Assembly (NCBI GenBank): GCA_900104565.1
Contig: LT629952.1
Location: 1,301,604 to 1,365,603 of the forward strand
Direction: 5' to 3'
Source of the DNA: Ruminococcaceae bacterium Marseille-P2935
GTDB taxonomy: Bacteria; Bacillota; Clostridia; Oscillospirales; Ruminococcaceae
DNA: 64,000 nucleotides
Shown here: in pieces, positions 14,612-25,333 of the stretch
Numbering within the stretch: position 1 is the first letter of the stretch
Layout: the number at the start of each line of letters is the position of its first letter
Position numbers and translations under genes: made by a program
Notes under the pieces: model-generated
The model's database searches: none
Told to the model about the DNA's origin: nothing
The model's input: only the letters and a program-made list of their open reading frames with translations

Positions 14612-17122
14612 ATGACCAGCGAAAAAATCATTTATTCGGGATTAAGCTCCGAAGAGGCAAAAAACCGGCAGCAGCAATATGGCAAAAATCGGCTGACCGC
14701 ACAAAAAAAGCAGAACTTCTTTCAAAAGGTGCTGCATGTGCTGTCCGAACCCATGTTTTTGCTGCTGATTGCCGCGGCCATCATCTACTTTTTACTGGGG
14801 GAACCCCGGGACGGACTCATCATGCTGGTCTTTGTGCTGGGGGTCATCAGCATTGACGTCATTCAGGAATGGAAAACCGATAAAACCCTGAATGCCCTGC
14901 GGGAACTTTCCGCCCCTCACTGTAAGGTGCTGCGTGACGGCACCGAGCAGGTGATTCCCAGCGAAGACCTGGTACCCGGAGATGTGATGATCATTTGCGA
15001 AGGGGTAAAAATTCCCGCAGACGGCAGGGTGCTGGAATGCAGCGACCTTTGCGTGGACGAATCCTCCCTCACCGGGGAATCGGTAGGTGTGTGGAAGATG
15101 CCCGAATCCGAGCCCCAGCCCGGGGAATACTGGCGCAAAGATTTCTGCTATGCCGGAACACTGGTTACCCAGGGCAGCGGGCTGATTCTGGTGGAGCAGA
15201 TCGGCGCTTTTACCGAATACGGAAAGATCGGCCAGCATGTGGCGGCCGCGCCCGAACAGCCCACTCCGCTGCAAAAGCAGACCCGAAAATTGGTCAAATA
15301 CTGCGCCATGATTGCCGCAGTGCTGTTTTTGCTGGTGGGCATCTTCACCTGGTTCAATCTGCCGGGCATGGCCCCCGTCCAGCGTTTTGTCCAAAGCATT
15401 CTGTCCGGCATCACCCTTGCCATGGCCATGATTCCCGAAGAATTTCCGGTCATTCTTACGGTGTTTCTTTCTATGGGGGCCTGGCGGCTGGCCAAAAAGC
15501 ATTCGCTGGTGCGGCGGCTACCTTCGGTGGAAACCTTGGGTGCCATCACGGTGCTTTGTGTGGATAAAACCGGAACCATCACCCAAAACCGCATGACGGT
15601 GCAGCAGGTGTGGTGTCTGAATGACAAGAGCGAAGCTTTGATCGAAACCATGGGCCTTGGCTGCGAAACCAACGCTTACGACCCCATGGAGCAGGCCATG
15701 CTCTCTTATTGCCGCCAGTACGGAATCTCTGACGAGCATCTGTTTCAGGGGGAGCTGATTACCGAATACCCCTTTACCAACGAACAAAAAATGATGGGTC
15801 ATGTCTGGCGGCATGACGGGCAGTTGATCATTGCAGCCAAAGGCTCGCCCGAACGGCTGCTTCCCCTGTGCCATCTTTCTGCCGGGCAGCAGCAGCAGGC
15901 TAACGCCATACTGGAAGAGATGTCCGGCCGGGGACTGCGGGTCATTGCGGTGGCCTGCGCTTATCCACAAAGCGAGGATGATATTCCCGCAGAGCTTGCC
16001 GACTGCTCCCTCACCTTCTGCGGCCTGATCGGGCTTGCCGATCCCCCCAGAGAAGGGGTAAAAGAAGACATTCAGCTTTGCCGCAAAGCAGGCATCCGGG
16101 TAGTGATGATTACCGGGGATAACGGAGCTACCGCAGCAAGCATTGCAAAACAGGTGGGTATGCCGGAGGATGGCGAAGTTCTAACCGGCGACATGCTGGA
16201 TCAGCTGAGCGAAGAAGAACTTCGGGAGCATGTCAAAAAGGTGAGCATCTTCTCCCGAGTGGTGCCCGAGCATAAAATGCGCATTGTAAAGGCCTTTCAG
16301 CAAAATGGCGAGATTGTCGCCATGACCGGGGACGGCGTCAATGATGCCCCCGCCTTAAAATATGCCGATATTGGCATTGCCATGGGCGGCCGGGGCAGCG
16401 AGGTATCCCGCGAGGCTGCCGACCTAATTTTGTTGGACGATAACTTTTCTACCATTGTGGATACCGTGCGGGACGGCCGTCGGATCTATGATAATATTCG
16501 CAAAGCGGTGGGTTATGTCTTTTCCATTCATATTCCCATTGCACTTTCTTCCCTGTTGGCACCCATGCTAGGAGTAAACCCCGCAAGCCTGTTTTTGCTG
16601 CCGCTGCATGTGGTGCTGCTGGAACTGATTATTGACCCCACCTGCTCCATTGTGCTGGAGCGCCAGCCGGCAGAGCCCAACATTATGCAGCGTCCTCCCC
16701 GCAAGCCGGATGAAACGCTGCTGAACCCCCAAACCCTGTTTAAAAGCATTCTGCAGGGGCTTGCCATCTTTGCGGCATCCTTTGCCAGCTATTATCTGCT
16801 TCTTGGGCAGAGCGCAGAACTGGCCCGCAGCATGGGGCTTGCAGTGCTTATGCTTTCCAACCTCTTTTTGGTGCTGGAAAACAGCTTAGAAAACAGCTTT
16901 GTCTTCCAGTCCTTCCGGCTTCTGGCCAATGACCGGGTTATGTGGCTGGTTGCCCTGGGCACCATCGGGGGGCTGCTGATTATTTTATATACTCCTCTGG
17001 CAGGCTTTTTACGGCTGGCACCTCTGCCGGCACTTCAGCTGCTAAATGCCTTTGCAGTCGCCGCCCTGTCGGTATTCTGGTATGAGCTTGTCAAGCTGAT
17101 CAAGCGTAAAAGGAGCAGATAA
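14612..17122 (+). CDS. P-type cation-transporting ATPase
   Basis: An 836-residue P2-type ATPase, ATG 14612 behind AAGAGGAGG. It has an N-terminal cation ATPase domain, actuator motif TGES (154-157), membrane helix 4 with IPEEFP (about 274-279), the phosphorylated Asp in DKTGT (318-322), the TGDN motif and hinge TGDGVNDAPALK, and about ten membrane helices. SERCA-type calcium pumps carry PEGLP in helix 4; here a second Glu replaces Gly and Phe replaces Leu, a variant seen in a bacterial subgroup of uncertain ion choice. It likely exports Ca2+ or another cation. It stands alone behind a leader RNA. Confidence 0.9.
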   Translation: MTSEKIIYSGLSSEEAKNRQQQYGKNRLTAQKKQNFFQKVLHVLSEPMFLLLIAAAIIYFLLGEPRDGLIMLVFVLGVISIDVIQEWKTDKTLNALRELSAPHCKVLRDGTEQVIPSEDLVPGDVMIICEGVKIPADGRVLECSDLCVDESSLTGESVGVWKMPESEPQPGEYWRKDFCYAGTLVTQGSGLILVEQIGAFTEYGKIGQHVAAAPEQPTPLQKQTRKLVKYCAMIAAVLFLLVGIFTWFNLPGMAPVQRFVQSILSGITLAMAMIPEEFPVILTVFLSMGAWRLAKKHSLVRRLPSVETLGAITVLCVDKTGTITQNRMTVQQVWCLNDKSEALIETMGLGCETNAYDPMEQAMLSYCRQYGISDEHLFQGELITEYPFTNEQKMMGHVWRHDGQLIIAAKGSPERLLPLCHLSAGQQQQANAILEEMSGRGLRVIAVACAYPQSEDDIPAELADCSLTFCGLIGLADPPREGVKEDIQLCRKAGIRVVMITGDNGATAASIAKQVGMPEDGEVLTGDMLDQLSEEELREHVKKVSIFSRVVPEHKMRIVKAFQQNGEIVAMTGDGVNDAPALKYADIGIAMGGRGSEVSREAADLILLDDNFSTIVDTVRDGRRIYDNIRKAVGYVFSIHIPIALSSLLAPMLGVNPASLFLLPLHVVLLELIIDPTCSIVLERQPAEPNIMQRPPRKPDETLLNPQTLFKSILQGLAIFAASFASYYLLLGQSAELARSMGLAVLMLSNLFLVLENSLENSFVFQSFRLLANDRVMWLVALGTIGGLLIILYTPLAGFLRLAPLPALQLLNAFAVAALSVFWYELVKLIKRKRSR

Positions 17123-17489
17123 GCAATAAAAAAAGGACACGGAAGATACCGCGTAACAGCATGCATTTCCGTACCCTTTTCAAAGTCAAATTATTATTAT
17201 TCTGCACTGCTGGCTGAAGGTGTGGCTATTATATAGAGAACTCCCCCGAAAGGACACGTGCAGATACAGTTCCCTCTTCCGCCCAAGCTTGTATTCTTTG
17301 TTTTAATATATGAAGAAGTCAACCTCCCCGATGGCAGAAGTATCACATCTTTCCTCTTTTATTATAAGCCTCTGTCCATCAAAAAAATAGAAGCAGCATA
17401 AAAACAAGGGCGTCACCACTTGTGTGACGCCCTTAACCCATTTTATATAAACAAACCCTCTTCGCAGCGGTTAGTCTTTTACCGGTTGG
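17123..17489. other. Convergent intergenic region with a terminator for the nucleotidase gene
   Basis: A perfect stem AAGGGCGTCAC (17406-17416) / 17424-17434 serves as terminator for the leftward gene at 17490. A weaker GGACACGGAA...TTCCGT pairing just after 17123 may end the ATPase transcript. Nothing else is seen. Confidence 0.6.
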
Positions 17490-19301
17490 CTATTTTCTCT
17501 TTTTGCCTGCATAAACTGCTGTTGCTGTCAGAACTACGCCAAAACATACTGCCATAGAAACCATATTGTTTCCGCCGGAATAGGGGTTTTCCTTGTCGGT
17601 AGAAGTACTTGGTTTAGTTCCGTTGTCATACCAATCGGTGGTACCAGCTGTTGATGTTGGTTTTTCCTGAATGGTAAACCGCTCGCCCATAGTGAGAACC
17701 AGTGGGTTTTCAGAACTTGTATTAAGCTGTTTCAAATACCGTACAATCCAATCGCGGGTGCTAATGCCTACACCATCTTCATAAGTTTCTACATAATTGT
17801 GATCCCTCATCTCCGGGTAACCATCTACAGTTCCAAAGATTACGTCCACACCTGCTACAGTATAAGTGGCATTCAGGTCAAATTTTTTGCCGTTGTCCAG
17901 CTTAATATCCCAGTATTCGCCGGTATTGGGGTCATATTTAAAGGTAATTCCGCTGAATTCGCATCCATGGCTAATAAAACTTAAATATTCCGCACCGGTC
18001 ATGGTCACAGTTGCACCAAGGTTATGATCAAAGGGGAAGCTACTATACATGTGACCCATATTAATTTCTCCAGCTGGAATATCAGCACGCAGGCCTCCCG
18101 GTAGATAAACACTCAAATCGGTACCCAGCATCTCACGCATGGCATCTGCTGCCAACAGTCCAAGCTGGCTTTCAGTTGCAGGAACAGGGTTTACTCCCTC
18201 CCCATCGTAAGGGTCTTTTCTCTTGGTGACGTTTCTGAAGATATCTTCGTTGCTGTAGCCAACTACTACCGCTACCTTATCGGCAATCAACTGCTGAGCG
18301 TCCTTGGTAATCTGAACAACCTCTGCATCAAGGTTGTCACTATCAGCTACTTCATTCTTTGAAGTAATTCTTACCTGTTTGGCGTTTGTAGCCATAACAG
18401 AATCGTCGTCAAAAACTAACTCGGCATAAGAATAGCCCTGCGCATTGGCACCGCCGCTAAGACAAACAATACCGTTAACTTTCTGGTCGCCGTCACTCTG
18501 ATTAGACCAGCTGTGGTCATGCCCGCCTAAAATCACTTGTACTTTGCTGCTGTCCAGCTTACCGGCAAGCTCTTTGACCTCATTGAATTCCATATGAGCT
18601 ACAACAATGCAGGCATCAGCAGCCTGCACCTCAGGCTCTTGCAACACTGCTTGAATCGCCACCGCCGGGTCACTGATCTGCACATGGTCCATCATGGAGG
18701 GGTGCAGCGCCGAAATCCAATTGCCCACCGCACCGATTATTGCAATGTTTTTCCCCTGTTTTGTTACAATTTTATACAAGTCGGTCCGAGCGTCCTGTAC
18801 AAAGGTACCGGTCTCAGCCAAATCTGTTTTAAGGTTGCATGCCAGGGGCCGCACACCCGCTTCGCTCATTACGTCCAGAATATCTTTTCCATCTACTGTT
18901 TGAAAATTCGCATCGAATTCATGATTTCCCACAGCAATGGCATCCAGTCCCATTGCCTGAAGAGCCTCTAACACCGGGAATCCGGCAGGGTCATTTTGAA
19001 AGTTCAGACTTGAAATTGGAGTACCCTGAAAAATATCGCCGCCGTTGGTGTGAATTCCCTCTCCCTTATCGGCTTCAATATTGCTGAACACTTTGGCAAG
19101 GTAAGCCAGGCGGTAGTCATAATCCCCAGTGGCCTGGTTAAATTCGCCCACAATCCAGCCGTGGGTGTCGGATGTATGCATAATGGGAATTGTAATTTCT
19201 CCGGCTGCGAAGACAGTCATACTGCCAAAAGTCATTACTGTCATCAGCATGCTTAGCAAAAGTGCCAGTAATTTTTTGCCCAATTTGTTTTCTTTCTTCA
19301 T
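17490..19301 (-). CDS. Secreted 5'-nucleotidase/UshA-like metallophosphoesterase with sortase-like tail
   Basis: A 603-residue exported enzyme. A signal peptide (KKLLALLLSMLMTVMTFG, cleavage near VFAAG) precedes a calcineurin-like phosphoesterase domain with MHTSDTHG, GGDIFQG, VGNHEFD and GGHDHSW metal-binding motifs. A 5'-nucleotidase C-terminal domain follows (PATESQLGLLAADAMRE and ITFKYDPNTGEYWD). The last 32 residues are NPYSGG, a hydrophobic span and KKRK, the layout of a cell-wall sorting signal resembling the NPQTG class with Ser for Thr; a plain membrane anchor is the alternative. It likely dephosphorylates nucleotides outside the cell for salvage, fitting udp and psuG/psuK elsewhere in the window. 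Confidence 0.9.
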   Translation of the reverse strand: MKKENKLGKKLLALLLSMLMTVMTFGSMTVFAAGEITIPIMHTSDTHGWIVGEFNQATGDYDYRLAYLAKVFSNIEADKGEGIHTNGGDIFQGTPISSLNFQNDPAGFPVLEALQAMGLDAIAVGNHEFDANFQTVDGKDILDVMSEAGVRPLACNLKTDLAETGTFVQDARTDLYKIVTKQGKNIAIIGAVGNWISALHPSMMDHVQISDPAVAIQAVLQEPEVQAADACIVVAHMEFNEVKELAGKLDSSKVQVILGGHDHSWSNQSDGDQKVNGIVCLSGGANAQGYSYAELVFDDDSVMATNAKQVRITSKNEVADSDNLDAEVVQITKDAQQLIADKVAVVVGYSNEDIFRNVTKRKDPYDGEGVNPVPATESQLGLLAADAMREMLGTDLSVYLPGGLRADIPAGEINMGHMYSSFPFDHNLGATVTMTGAEYLSFISHGCEFSGITFKYDPNTGEYWDIKLDNGKKFDLNATYTVAGVDVIFGTVDGYPEMRDHNYVETYEDGVGISTRDWIVRYLKQLNTSSENPLVLTMGERFTIQEKPTSTAGTTDWYDNGTKPSTSTDKENPYSGGNNMVSMAVCFGVVLTATAVYAGKKRK

Positions 19302-20115
19302 TTTTCACTCATCCTTCCATTGCTTTTATTTTAGCCTTTTGGCTATTGAAACATTGAGGTTTCAAACAGCATTTGAAATCAACCACTATTTGAGAACGCC
19401 TGCACTCTCCGCCGTCGGACCATTTTTATTTTTAATCAGGCACATCACACCTGCTATAGGGCAAACATCCATGCTGCGCGCTAAAATGAATTTTTATCTA
19501 TTCTGTAACTCCATTTAAATTAGTTTAAATAAAAATATGGCAAGACAGCTCAATAGCCATTCCAACGTATTTGCCATGCTTTTTCAACGATTATTTTGTT
19601 TTAAATGGCTATGCTAGGTTTTCATCTGTTATTAGTATAAACCGGACATCCTGCCATTTATTGTCGTTCTTTATAAGACAATTTGCATAATATGTGGTTA
19701 TTCTATATGATAGTAACAGCTTATATCATCTTTTAAGGTCGTATATAGAACGCAACCTATATTTTAAATTAAATCAACAATATTTATTAACAATAATAAC
19801 ATTTTTTAATCAAATTGCAATAATGATTTCCCTTTTAACAAATTTTTATACCATTTTAATAATAATTATTTTTGATACAATACAAAATAGCCAAAACCTT
19901 TTACCAAAAATTCATCATCTTACCATAACGAAATAATTAGAACTATTTTTTTAACAGAGCGAACAAATTAGAGCTGCATGCTCAGAAATTTGCTTATCAT
20001 GAAATAATTATTCTTATAAACAAATTAGAATCATGTTGATTTTCTGAACTTATACACAACAACGGCAGGGCATCGTTTAAGCGATGCCCTGCCGTCAACC
20101 AGTATCCTGAAACTA
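19302..20115. other. AT-rich intergenic region with the V-ATPase operon terminator
   Basis: About 0.8 kb without a gene. The 19.67-20.04 kb part is strikingly AT-rich compared with its neighbours. A hairpin AACGGCAGGGCATCG / CGATGCCCTGCCGT (20061-20095) is the likely end of the V-ATPase transcript. An ATGGCAA/TTGCCAT pairing lies near 19,547-19,580. Confidence 0.5.
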
Positions 20116-20763
20116 TTACATCACAGGCGGCATTTTATTCACTTCGTCCAAAAGCTTTTCTTTGGTACTTTTTATCACCTTCAGGCGTGAGAACTCTTCC
20201 CGTTCCTTTTCTTCCAGAGAATCGGTAATAAATTTTGTCGTATCTTCAAACCGAGGAATCACCACATTACGCAAAGCGTTGGCGCGGCGCTGGGTTTTGC
20301 GAATGGCATTGGCCAGACGGCAAACGCTGCTTTCTACCTCTGCCAGCACTACCGTCATCTGTTTCACTTTATCAAAGCATTGATAGGCATGATCCAGATA
20401 AGAATTGGTCCGAAACAGCCCATAGCATAACCCATGGTCATTTTCTGTATGGGTAAGGGTGGGTATTTCTACTCCCATCACGCTGCGAAAGGAAATTTCC
20501 AGCCCATCTTCCACCGGCACAGCTTCGGTAAGATTAGAAATGACCCCCAGCGTCACATTAGCCTGCTGCAGGGCCAAATATGCCTCGTGATAAAGCCGGC
20601 CTACCTCCCGGCGAAGCATTTTGGCTTTATCGACATAGGCCATCATTTCACGAATTAAAATATTCCGTTTACGGTCTAACAGCTCAAAGCCCATACTGGA
20701 AAGTTCCAGCGACTTTTTGGTACTGATTAAATTACCCTTGGTCGGGAATACCTGCTGGTTCAT
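20116..20763 (-). CDS. atpD: V-type ATPase subunit D
   Basis: A 215-residue all-helical protein beginning MNQQVFPTKGNLISTKKSL, with the family's long antiparallel coiled coil at both ends (SLELSSMGFELLDRKRNILIREM and KTQRRANALRNVVIPRFEDT). Subunit D is the central rotor shaft inside the A3B3 ring. It is the last gene of the operon, separated from subunit B by 723 bp, and is followed by a terminator. Length is normal for the family. Confidence 0.95.
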   Translation of the reverse strand: MNQQVFPTKGNLISTKKSLELSSMGFELLDRKRNILIREMMAYVDKAKMLRREVGRLYHEAYLALQQANVTLGVISNLTEAVPVEDGLEISFRSVMGVEIPTLTHTENDHGLCYGLFRTNSYLDHAYQCFDKVKQMTVVLAEVESSVCRLANAIRKTQRRANALRNVVIPRFEDTTKFITDSLEEKEREEFSRLKVIKSTKEKLLDEVNKMPPVM

Positions 20764-21486
20764 CCTTCTGCTCCCTTTCTAACGGGTTTTGCAATTCCTC
20801 TCAGCTGCAGTGCAGCTGATATACAATTTCGAAAATATGGTTTTTCTTCTATGATGATACGTTAAGTGGTGAGTACATGCCCTATGGGGAAAACGGGTTA
20901 TGCTCTTAGTTATGCCCCTTGCACTTTTTATGTTATGTGTCTCACTCTCTATTCGGAGTACTGACTGACTCGGCCGCTGCAAGGCTTTATGCAGCAGCGG
21001 CATTGGGGTATTTTTTGGCAAAAAAGAGCCGCAGCAGTGGGGCCCAGCTGCTCATTTTATTCACAGAGGCCCTGCCCTTCGGCTTTGCCGTCCTTACTCA
21101 TTCACTCACAAAAGCTTTTGCTTCCCCTGCCCTGTGCCACTGACAGCCAGCCGGAATCATACTCATATGCCCAAAGATCAGGCCCGCGGGCATACCCGAA
21201 GGCGCAACGACTTCTCGCATTGTTGGCTAGCTGAATTTACTTTGGGTTTCTCTTGTGTTGTGGCGTAGGCGAACGTAGTATCTTTTGCTATTGCCTGCAC
21301 CTGGGGCAGTGGGTTCCCAGCGCCACCTCCACCCGGAGCTATTCGCAGCGGGAGTAAAACACCGAGCTAGCCGCAGCAAGCTTTTTAAAAAGCTGCCAAA
21401 GGCAGCCATTCACCTGAATTGCCCTTTGGTATTTAGCTTGCCGCAAAAGTACCTGCCGCAAACACAGGTCCTTATTTCCCCAAATT
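20764..21486. other. 723-bp noncoding spacer inside the V-ATPase operon
   Basis: No supported gene on either strand; open frames lack ribosome binding sites and family motifs. Several hairpins are present (TCAGCTGCAGTGCAGCTGA, a GCTGC..GCAGC cluster, and AGCTGCCAAAGGCAGC). A short CAGTGGGGCC segment near 21,035 recurs in the 26.0-26.7 kb spacer. In most operons B and D are adjacent. Confidence 0.5.
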
Positions 21487-22914
21487 TTACTTGGGCTCTT
21501 CCTTAGTCTCTTCCGCTACCGGTTCCAGGCTTTGTGCACCTGCAGGGTCATAATGCTTATTCAGCAGCTCTGGGTCCACACGGTCCAACTCTTCCCGTGG
21601 CAGAAGCGAAAGCAGCTTCCAGCCGAGGTTTAGGGTCTGGTCAATGGTGCGGTTTTCGGTAAAGCGCTGGGCGATAAAATGTTCCTCAAACTTGCGTCCA
21701 AACTTCATATACTGCTGGTCAGTGGGCGAAAGCTCCTCCTCGCCAATGACCGAGGCCAGGGCCCTTGCGTCCTGCACCTTGGCATAGCTTGCAAACAGCT
21801 GGTTAGCCACTGCCGAGTGATCCACCCGGGTATACCCTTCGCCAATACCGTCCTTCATTAAGCGGGACAGGGAGGGCAATACCGAAATAGGGGGGTAAAC
21901 TCCCTTTTGGTCCAAATCGCGGTCCAGTACAATCTGACCCTCGGTGATGTAGCCGGTCAGGTCGGGTACCGGGTGGGTAATATCGTCGTTAGGCATGGTC
22001 AAAATGGGCAGCTGGGTCACCGAACCCTTGCAGCCTTTTATAATGCCCGCCCGCTCGTAAAGGGAAGCCAGGTCAGAATACAAATACCCGGGGAAACCTT
22101 TTCTGCCGGGGATCTCACCCTTGGAGGAGCTGAACTCACGCAGCGCTTCACAATAGGAGGTAATGTCGGTCATAATGACCAGAATATGCATATGCTGCTC
22201 AAAGGCCAAATACTCCGCCGCAGTCAGCGCACAGCGGGGGGTCAGAATACGCTCGATAATTGGGTCGTTGGAAAGATTTAAAAACATGACAACCTTTTCC
22301 ATAACACCCGCCTCTTCAAAAGAGCGCTTAAAATAATCGGCCACGTCGTTTTTTACACCGATTGCCGCAAAAACAATGCCAAACCCGGCGCCGTCTTCCT
22401 CTGCAATTTTAGCCTGCTTTGCAATCTGCACCGCCAACTTGTTGTGCTGCATGCCCGACCCCGAAAAGATGGGCAGCTTCTGGCCGCGGATTAATGTCAT
22501 CAGGCAGTCGATAGACGAAATTCCTGTGCTGATAAAGTTACGCGGGTATTGGCGGGATACCGGGTTTAACGGCTTGCCGTTAATATCGGCGTATTTTTCA
22601 GCAAACACCTCACCCAAGCCATCAATAGGTTTGCCCGCGCCACTGAAGGTTCTGCCCAAAATTTCGGGAGAAAGGGCAAGCTCCATAGGCCGGCCGGTAA
22701 ACTTGGTGCGGGTGTTGGTCAGGGACATGCCGGTGGTGCCTTCAAACACCTGCAGCACCACACGCTCCCCTTCCACCTGAACCACACGCCCCAGCCTGGT
22801 GGTGCCGTTTTGCAGCTGCAGCTCAACCATTTCGTCATAGCCTGCCGACGGCACCTGGTCCAGCGCAACCAGCGGGCCGTTTATTTCACTCAGTCCAATT
22901 AACTGAAGGCTCAT
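21487..22914 (-). CDS. atpB: V-type ATPase subunit B
   Basis: A 475-residue noncatalytic nucleotide-binding subunit, started at ATG 22914, 8 bases after AAAGGAG; the GTG two codons earlier is too close. The family segments ELQLQNGTTRLGRVVQV, PVSRQYPRNFISTGISSIDC, GQKLPIFSGSGMQHN (degenerate P-loop), GRKGFPGYLYSDLASLYERAG and LPSLSRLMKDGIG are all present. It alternates with subunit A in the catalytic hexamer. It lies 52 bp downstream of atpA. Confidence 0.95.
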   Translation of the reverse strand: MSLQLIGLSEINGPLVALDQVPSAGYDEMVELQLQNGTTRLGRVVQVEGERVVLQVFEGTTGMSLTNTRTKFTGRPMELALSPEILGRTFSGAGKPIDGLGEVFAEKYADINGKPLNPVSRQYPRNFISTGISSIDCLMTLIRGQKLPIFSGSGMQHNKLAVQIAKQAKIAEEDGAGFGIVFAAIGVKNDVADYFKRSFEEAGVMEKVVMFLNLSNDPIIERILTPRCALTAAEYLAFEQHMHILVIMTDITSYCEALREFSSSKGEIPGRKGFPGYLYSDLASLYERAGIIKGCKGSVTQLPILTMPNDDITHPVPDLTGYITEGQIVLDRDLDQKGVYPPISVLPSLSRLMKDGIGEGYTRVDHSAVANQLFASYAKVQDARALASVIGEEELSPTDQQYMKFGRKFEEHFIAQRFTENRTIDQTLNLGWKLLSLLPREELDRVDPELLNKHYDPAGAQSLEPVAEETKEEPK

Positions 22915-22966
22915 TGTCACATCTCCTTTTCCGGAAGGGAACCCCCCTTCCCAAAATGGCTGCGGG

Positions 22967-24718
22967 CTATTTCAGCGCGCCCAGCTTCTGATCAATCTCT
23001 TTATAATACTCATTAAACCGCTCCAGCTGATCATTGGGAATATCATACTTCATTTTGACAACCGAATCAAACAGCCCTGTCTCGGTAATGGAGGACACGG
23101 GAATTCCCTTAATCACCAACGACCTTGCCTGGAAATAGAGGTACAAAATAACCTCCATCATCTTCAGCTGTTTTAATAGCGGCACATAGGTATCGTCCTT
23201 GTGGTATGCGTTCTGCTGCAAAAAACCTACCCGAATCACCCGGGCAATCTCTATAATCAGCTTTTGATCATCGGGTAAAACGTCCGAGCCAATCAGCTTT
23301 ACAATTTCCATTAGCTTGTTTTCTTCCAGCAGCAGGGCGGCAATCTCCTGCCGGCGCTTGAAGAAGTTGCGGTCCACATTTTTGGAATACCATTTTTCCA
23401 AATCGTCCAAATACTCGGAATAGCTGGTATTCCAGTTAATGGCCGGGTAATGCCGTGCATAGGCAAGGGATTTGTCCAGCGCCCAAAAGCAGCGTACAAA
23501 ACGCTTGGTGTTTTGGGTAACAGGCTCGGAAAAATCGGCGCCCTGGGGGGAAACCGCACCGATAATGGAGACCGAACCCTCTTTGCCGCAGTTTGTAACC
23601 ATATCTCCTGCACGCTCGTAAAACTGCGAGATACGGGAGGGCAGATAAGCCGGGAAGCCTTCTTCGGCAGGCATTTCTTCCAAACGGCCGGAGATCTCTC
23701 GGAGCGCTTCGGCCCAGCGGGAGGTTGAGTCGGCCATGATTGCTACATGGTACCCCATGTCGCGGTAATATTCCGCCAGCGTGATGCCAGTATAAATGGA
23801 AGCCTCACGGGCGGCCACCGGCATGTTAGAGGTATTGGCAATCAGTACGGTACGTGCTGTCAGCGGTTTGCCTGACTTAGGGTCAATCAGCTCCGAGAAC
23901 TCCTCCAAAACCTGGGTCATCTCGTTGCCGCGCTCGCCGCAGCCCACATAGACAATAATATCCGCATCACACCATTTGGCCAGCTGATGCTGGGTCATGG
24001 TTTTGCCGGTGCCAAAGCCCCCGGGAATGGCAGCCGTACCCCCCTTGGCGATGGGGAACAGTGCGTCAATTACCCTTTGACCGGTAATCAGGGGCTTTGT
24101 GATAGGCAGGCGCTGCTTCACCGGCCGTGGAATTCGAATAGGCCATTTTTGGCAAAGGGTCAGGTTATGCACTTGGCCATTCGCATCCCGCAGCTTTACC
24201 AGCACCCCGTTTAAATTGTACTGCCCGTTTTCGGCTGCATAAATCACTTCGCCAGTAAGGTCTGGTGGCACCATAGCCCGGTGCTCGATCAACGCTGTTT
24301 CGGGGCAGGTGGCATAAATTTCGCCCCCCGAAAGCGTTTGTCCTACCTGTGCGGTGACGGTAACATCCCACAGCTTCTGTTCGTCCAGCATAGGAATATT
24401 CAGCCCTTCGCCAATAAACGCTCCCGAGGCCTTTTCAATATCCAGCAGCGGGCGTTCGATGCCGTCAAATATATTAGAAAGAATACCCGGGCCCAGCAGC
24501 GCACAAAGCGGGCCGCCGGTGGGTTGGACTGGCTCTCCGGGCTTTAACCCGGTGGTTGTTTCGTAAACCTGAATGGTGGTGGCCTCTTTATGAATAGAAA
24601 TAACCTCTCCAATCAGGCGTTTATGCCCCACATATACCATTTCCATCATGGAAAATGCGTTGGTGTCACGCACTGTAACAACCGGGCCGTTGATGGAATA
24701 AATTATATTCTCGTTCAT
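22967..24718 (-). CDS. atpA: V-type ATPase subunit A (catalytic)
   Basis: A 583-residue catalytic subunit. N-terminal barrel ([15 protein letters not shown]), the long non-homologous insert typical of V-type A subunits, Walker A GGFGTGKT near residue 233, the GERGNEM loop with the catalytic Glu, and Walker B region [26 protein letters not shown] are present. It hydrolyses ATP to drive ion pumping, or makes ATP in reverse. It starts 15 bp after atpE. Ion specificity (H+ or Na+) is set by the K subunit, not here. Confidence 0.97.
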   Translation of the reverse strand: MNENIIYSINGPVVTVRDTNAFSMMEMVYVGHKRLIGEVISIHKEATTIQVYETTTGLKPGEPVQPTGGPLCALLGPGILSNIFDGIERPLLDIEKASGAFIGEGLNIPMLDEQKLWDVTVTAQVGQTLSGGEIYATCPETALIEHRAMVPPDLTGEVIYAAENGQYNLNGVLVKLRDANGQVHNLTLCQKWPIRIPRPVKQRLPITKPLITGQRVIDALFPIAKGGTAAIPGGFGTGKTMTQHQLAKWCDADIIVYVGCGERGNEMTQVLEEFSELIDPKSGKPLTARTVLIANTSNMPVAAREASIYTGITLAEYYRDMGYHVAIMADSTSRWAEALREISGRLEEMPAEEGFPAYLPSRISQFYERAGDMVTNCGKEGSVSIIGAVSPQGADFSEPVTQNTKRFVRCFWALDKSLAYARHYPAINWNTSYSEYLDDLEKWYSKNVDRNFFKRRQEIAALLLEENKLMEIVKLIGSDVLPDDQKLIIEIARVIRVGFLQQNAYHKDDTYVPLLKQLKMMEVILYLYFQARSLVIKGIPVSSITETGLFDSVVKMKYDIPNDQLERFNEYYKEIDQKLGALK

Positions 24719-24733
24719 TGTTTTCCCTCCCGG

Positions 24734-25333
24734 CTAAAGTGTTACGACAAGGCCGGAATTTCGGCGGAACCATTCCTTCTGGTCCTCCAGCTTCTGGTCC
24801 AATGTTTCGTTCACAATATATCCTTTTGCAGCGTTTTCCAAAATGGCCCCGCCAATTTTAACTTCGTCGGTGCAAATCACTTCACATGGCAGGCCAAAGG
24901 CAGCCATAACAGCTTCTTTCTTCTCCTCGTCGCTTTTTGCCAGTTTGATAATACTGTTTGGAAAAGGGTAGCTGATGCGAAAGCCCTCTACCAGTTTGAT
25001 GATATACCGGGCATATTCTTCGGTTTTGCAATAACCGGCAAGCTGTTCTTTCACCTCGGAAAAAATTTCGGTTACCGCCTTATCACGAACCTCAATCAGT
25101 TTTTTCCGGTACTTTAATGTTTTTTCAGACGCCTCTTTTTTTGCCTGTACGCTAAGCTCCGATACTTCGCTTTGAATCAAGTGGTAAGCGTCTTCCAGCA
25201 CATCATCCTGTGCCTTATCAATTTCATCAGCCTTGTATTTTTTCATTTCAGCATAAATCTGCTCCGCCTGTGCATGGGCGGTTTTCATCAGCTCCAGCTC
25301 AAACCGGTTTAGCTTATCTGTCGTTCCTGGCAT
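24734..25333 (-). CDS. atpE: V-type ATPase subunit E (peripheral stalk)
   Basis: A 199-residue protein with a long N-terminal coiled coil (NRFELELMKTAHAQAEQIYAEM onward to about residue 90) and a globular C-terminal domain with ICTDEVKIGGAILENAAKGYIVNETLD, the conserved E-subunit ending (VNETLDQKLE). With the H/G subunit it forms the peripheral stalk that holds the hexamer still. It is tightly linked to atpA (15 bp) and separated from atpF by 373 bp. Confidence 0.93.
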   Translation of the reverse strand: MPGTTDKLNRFELELMKTAHAQAEQIYAEMKKYKADEIDKAQDDVLEDAYHLIQSEVSELSVQAKKEASEKTLKYRKKLIEVRDKAVTEIFSEVKEQLAGYCKTEEYARYIIKLVEGFRISYPFPNSIIKLAKSDEEKKEAVMAAFGLPCEVICTDEVKIGGAILENAAKGYIVNETLDQKLEDQKEWFRRNSGLVVTL

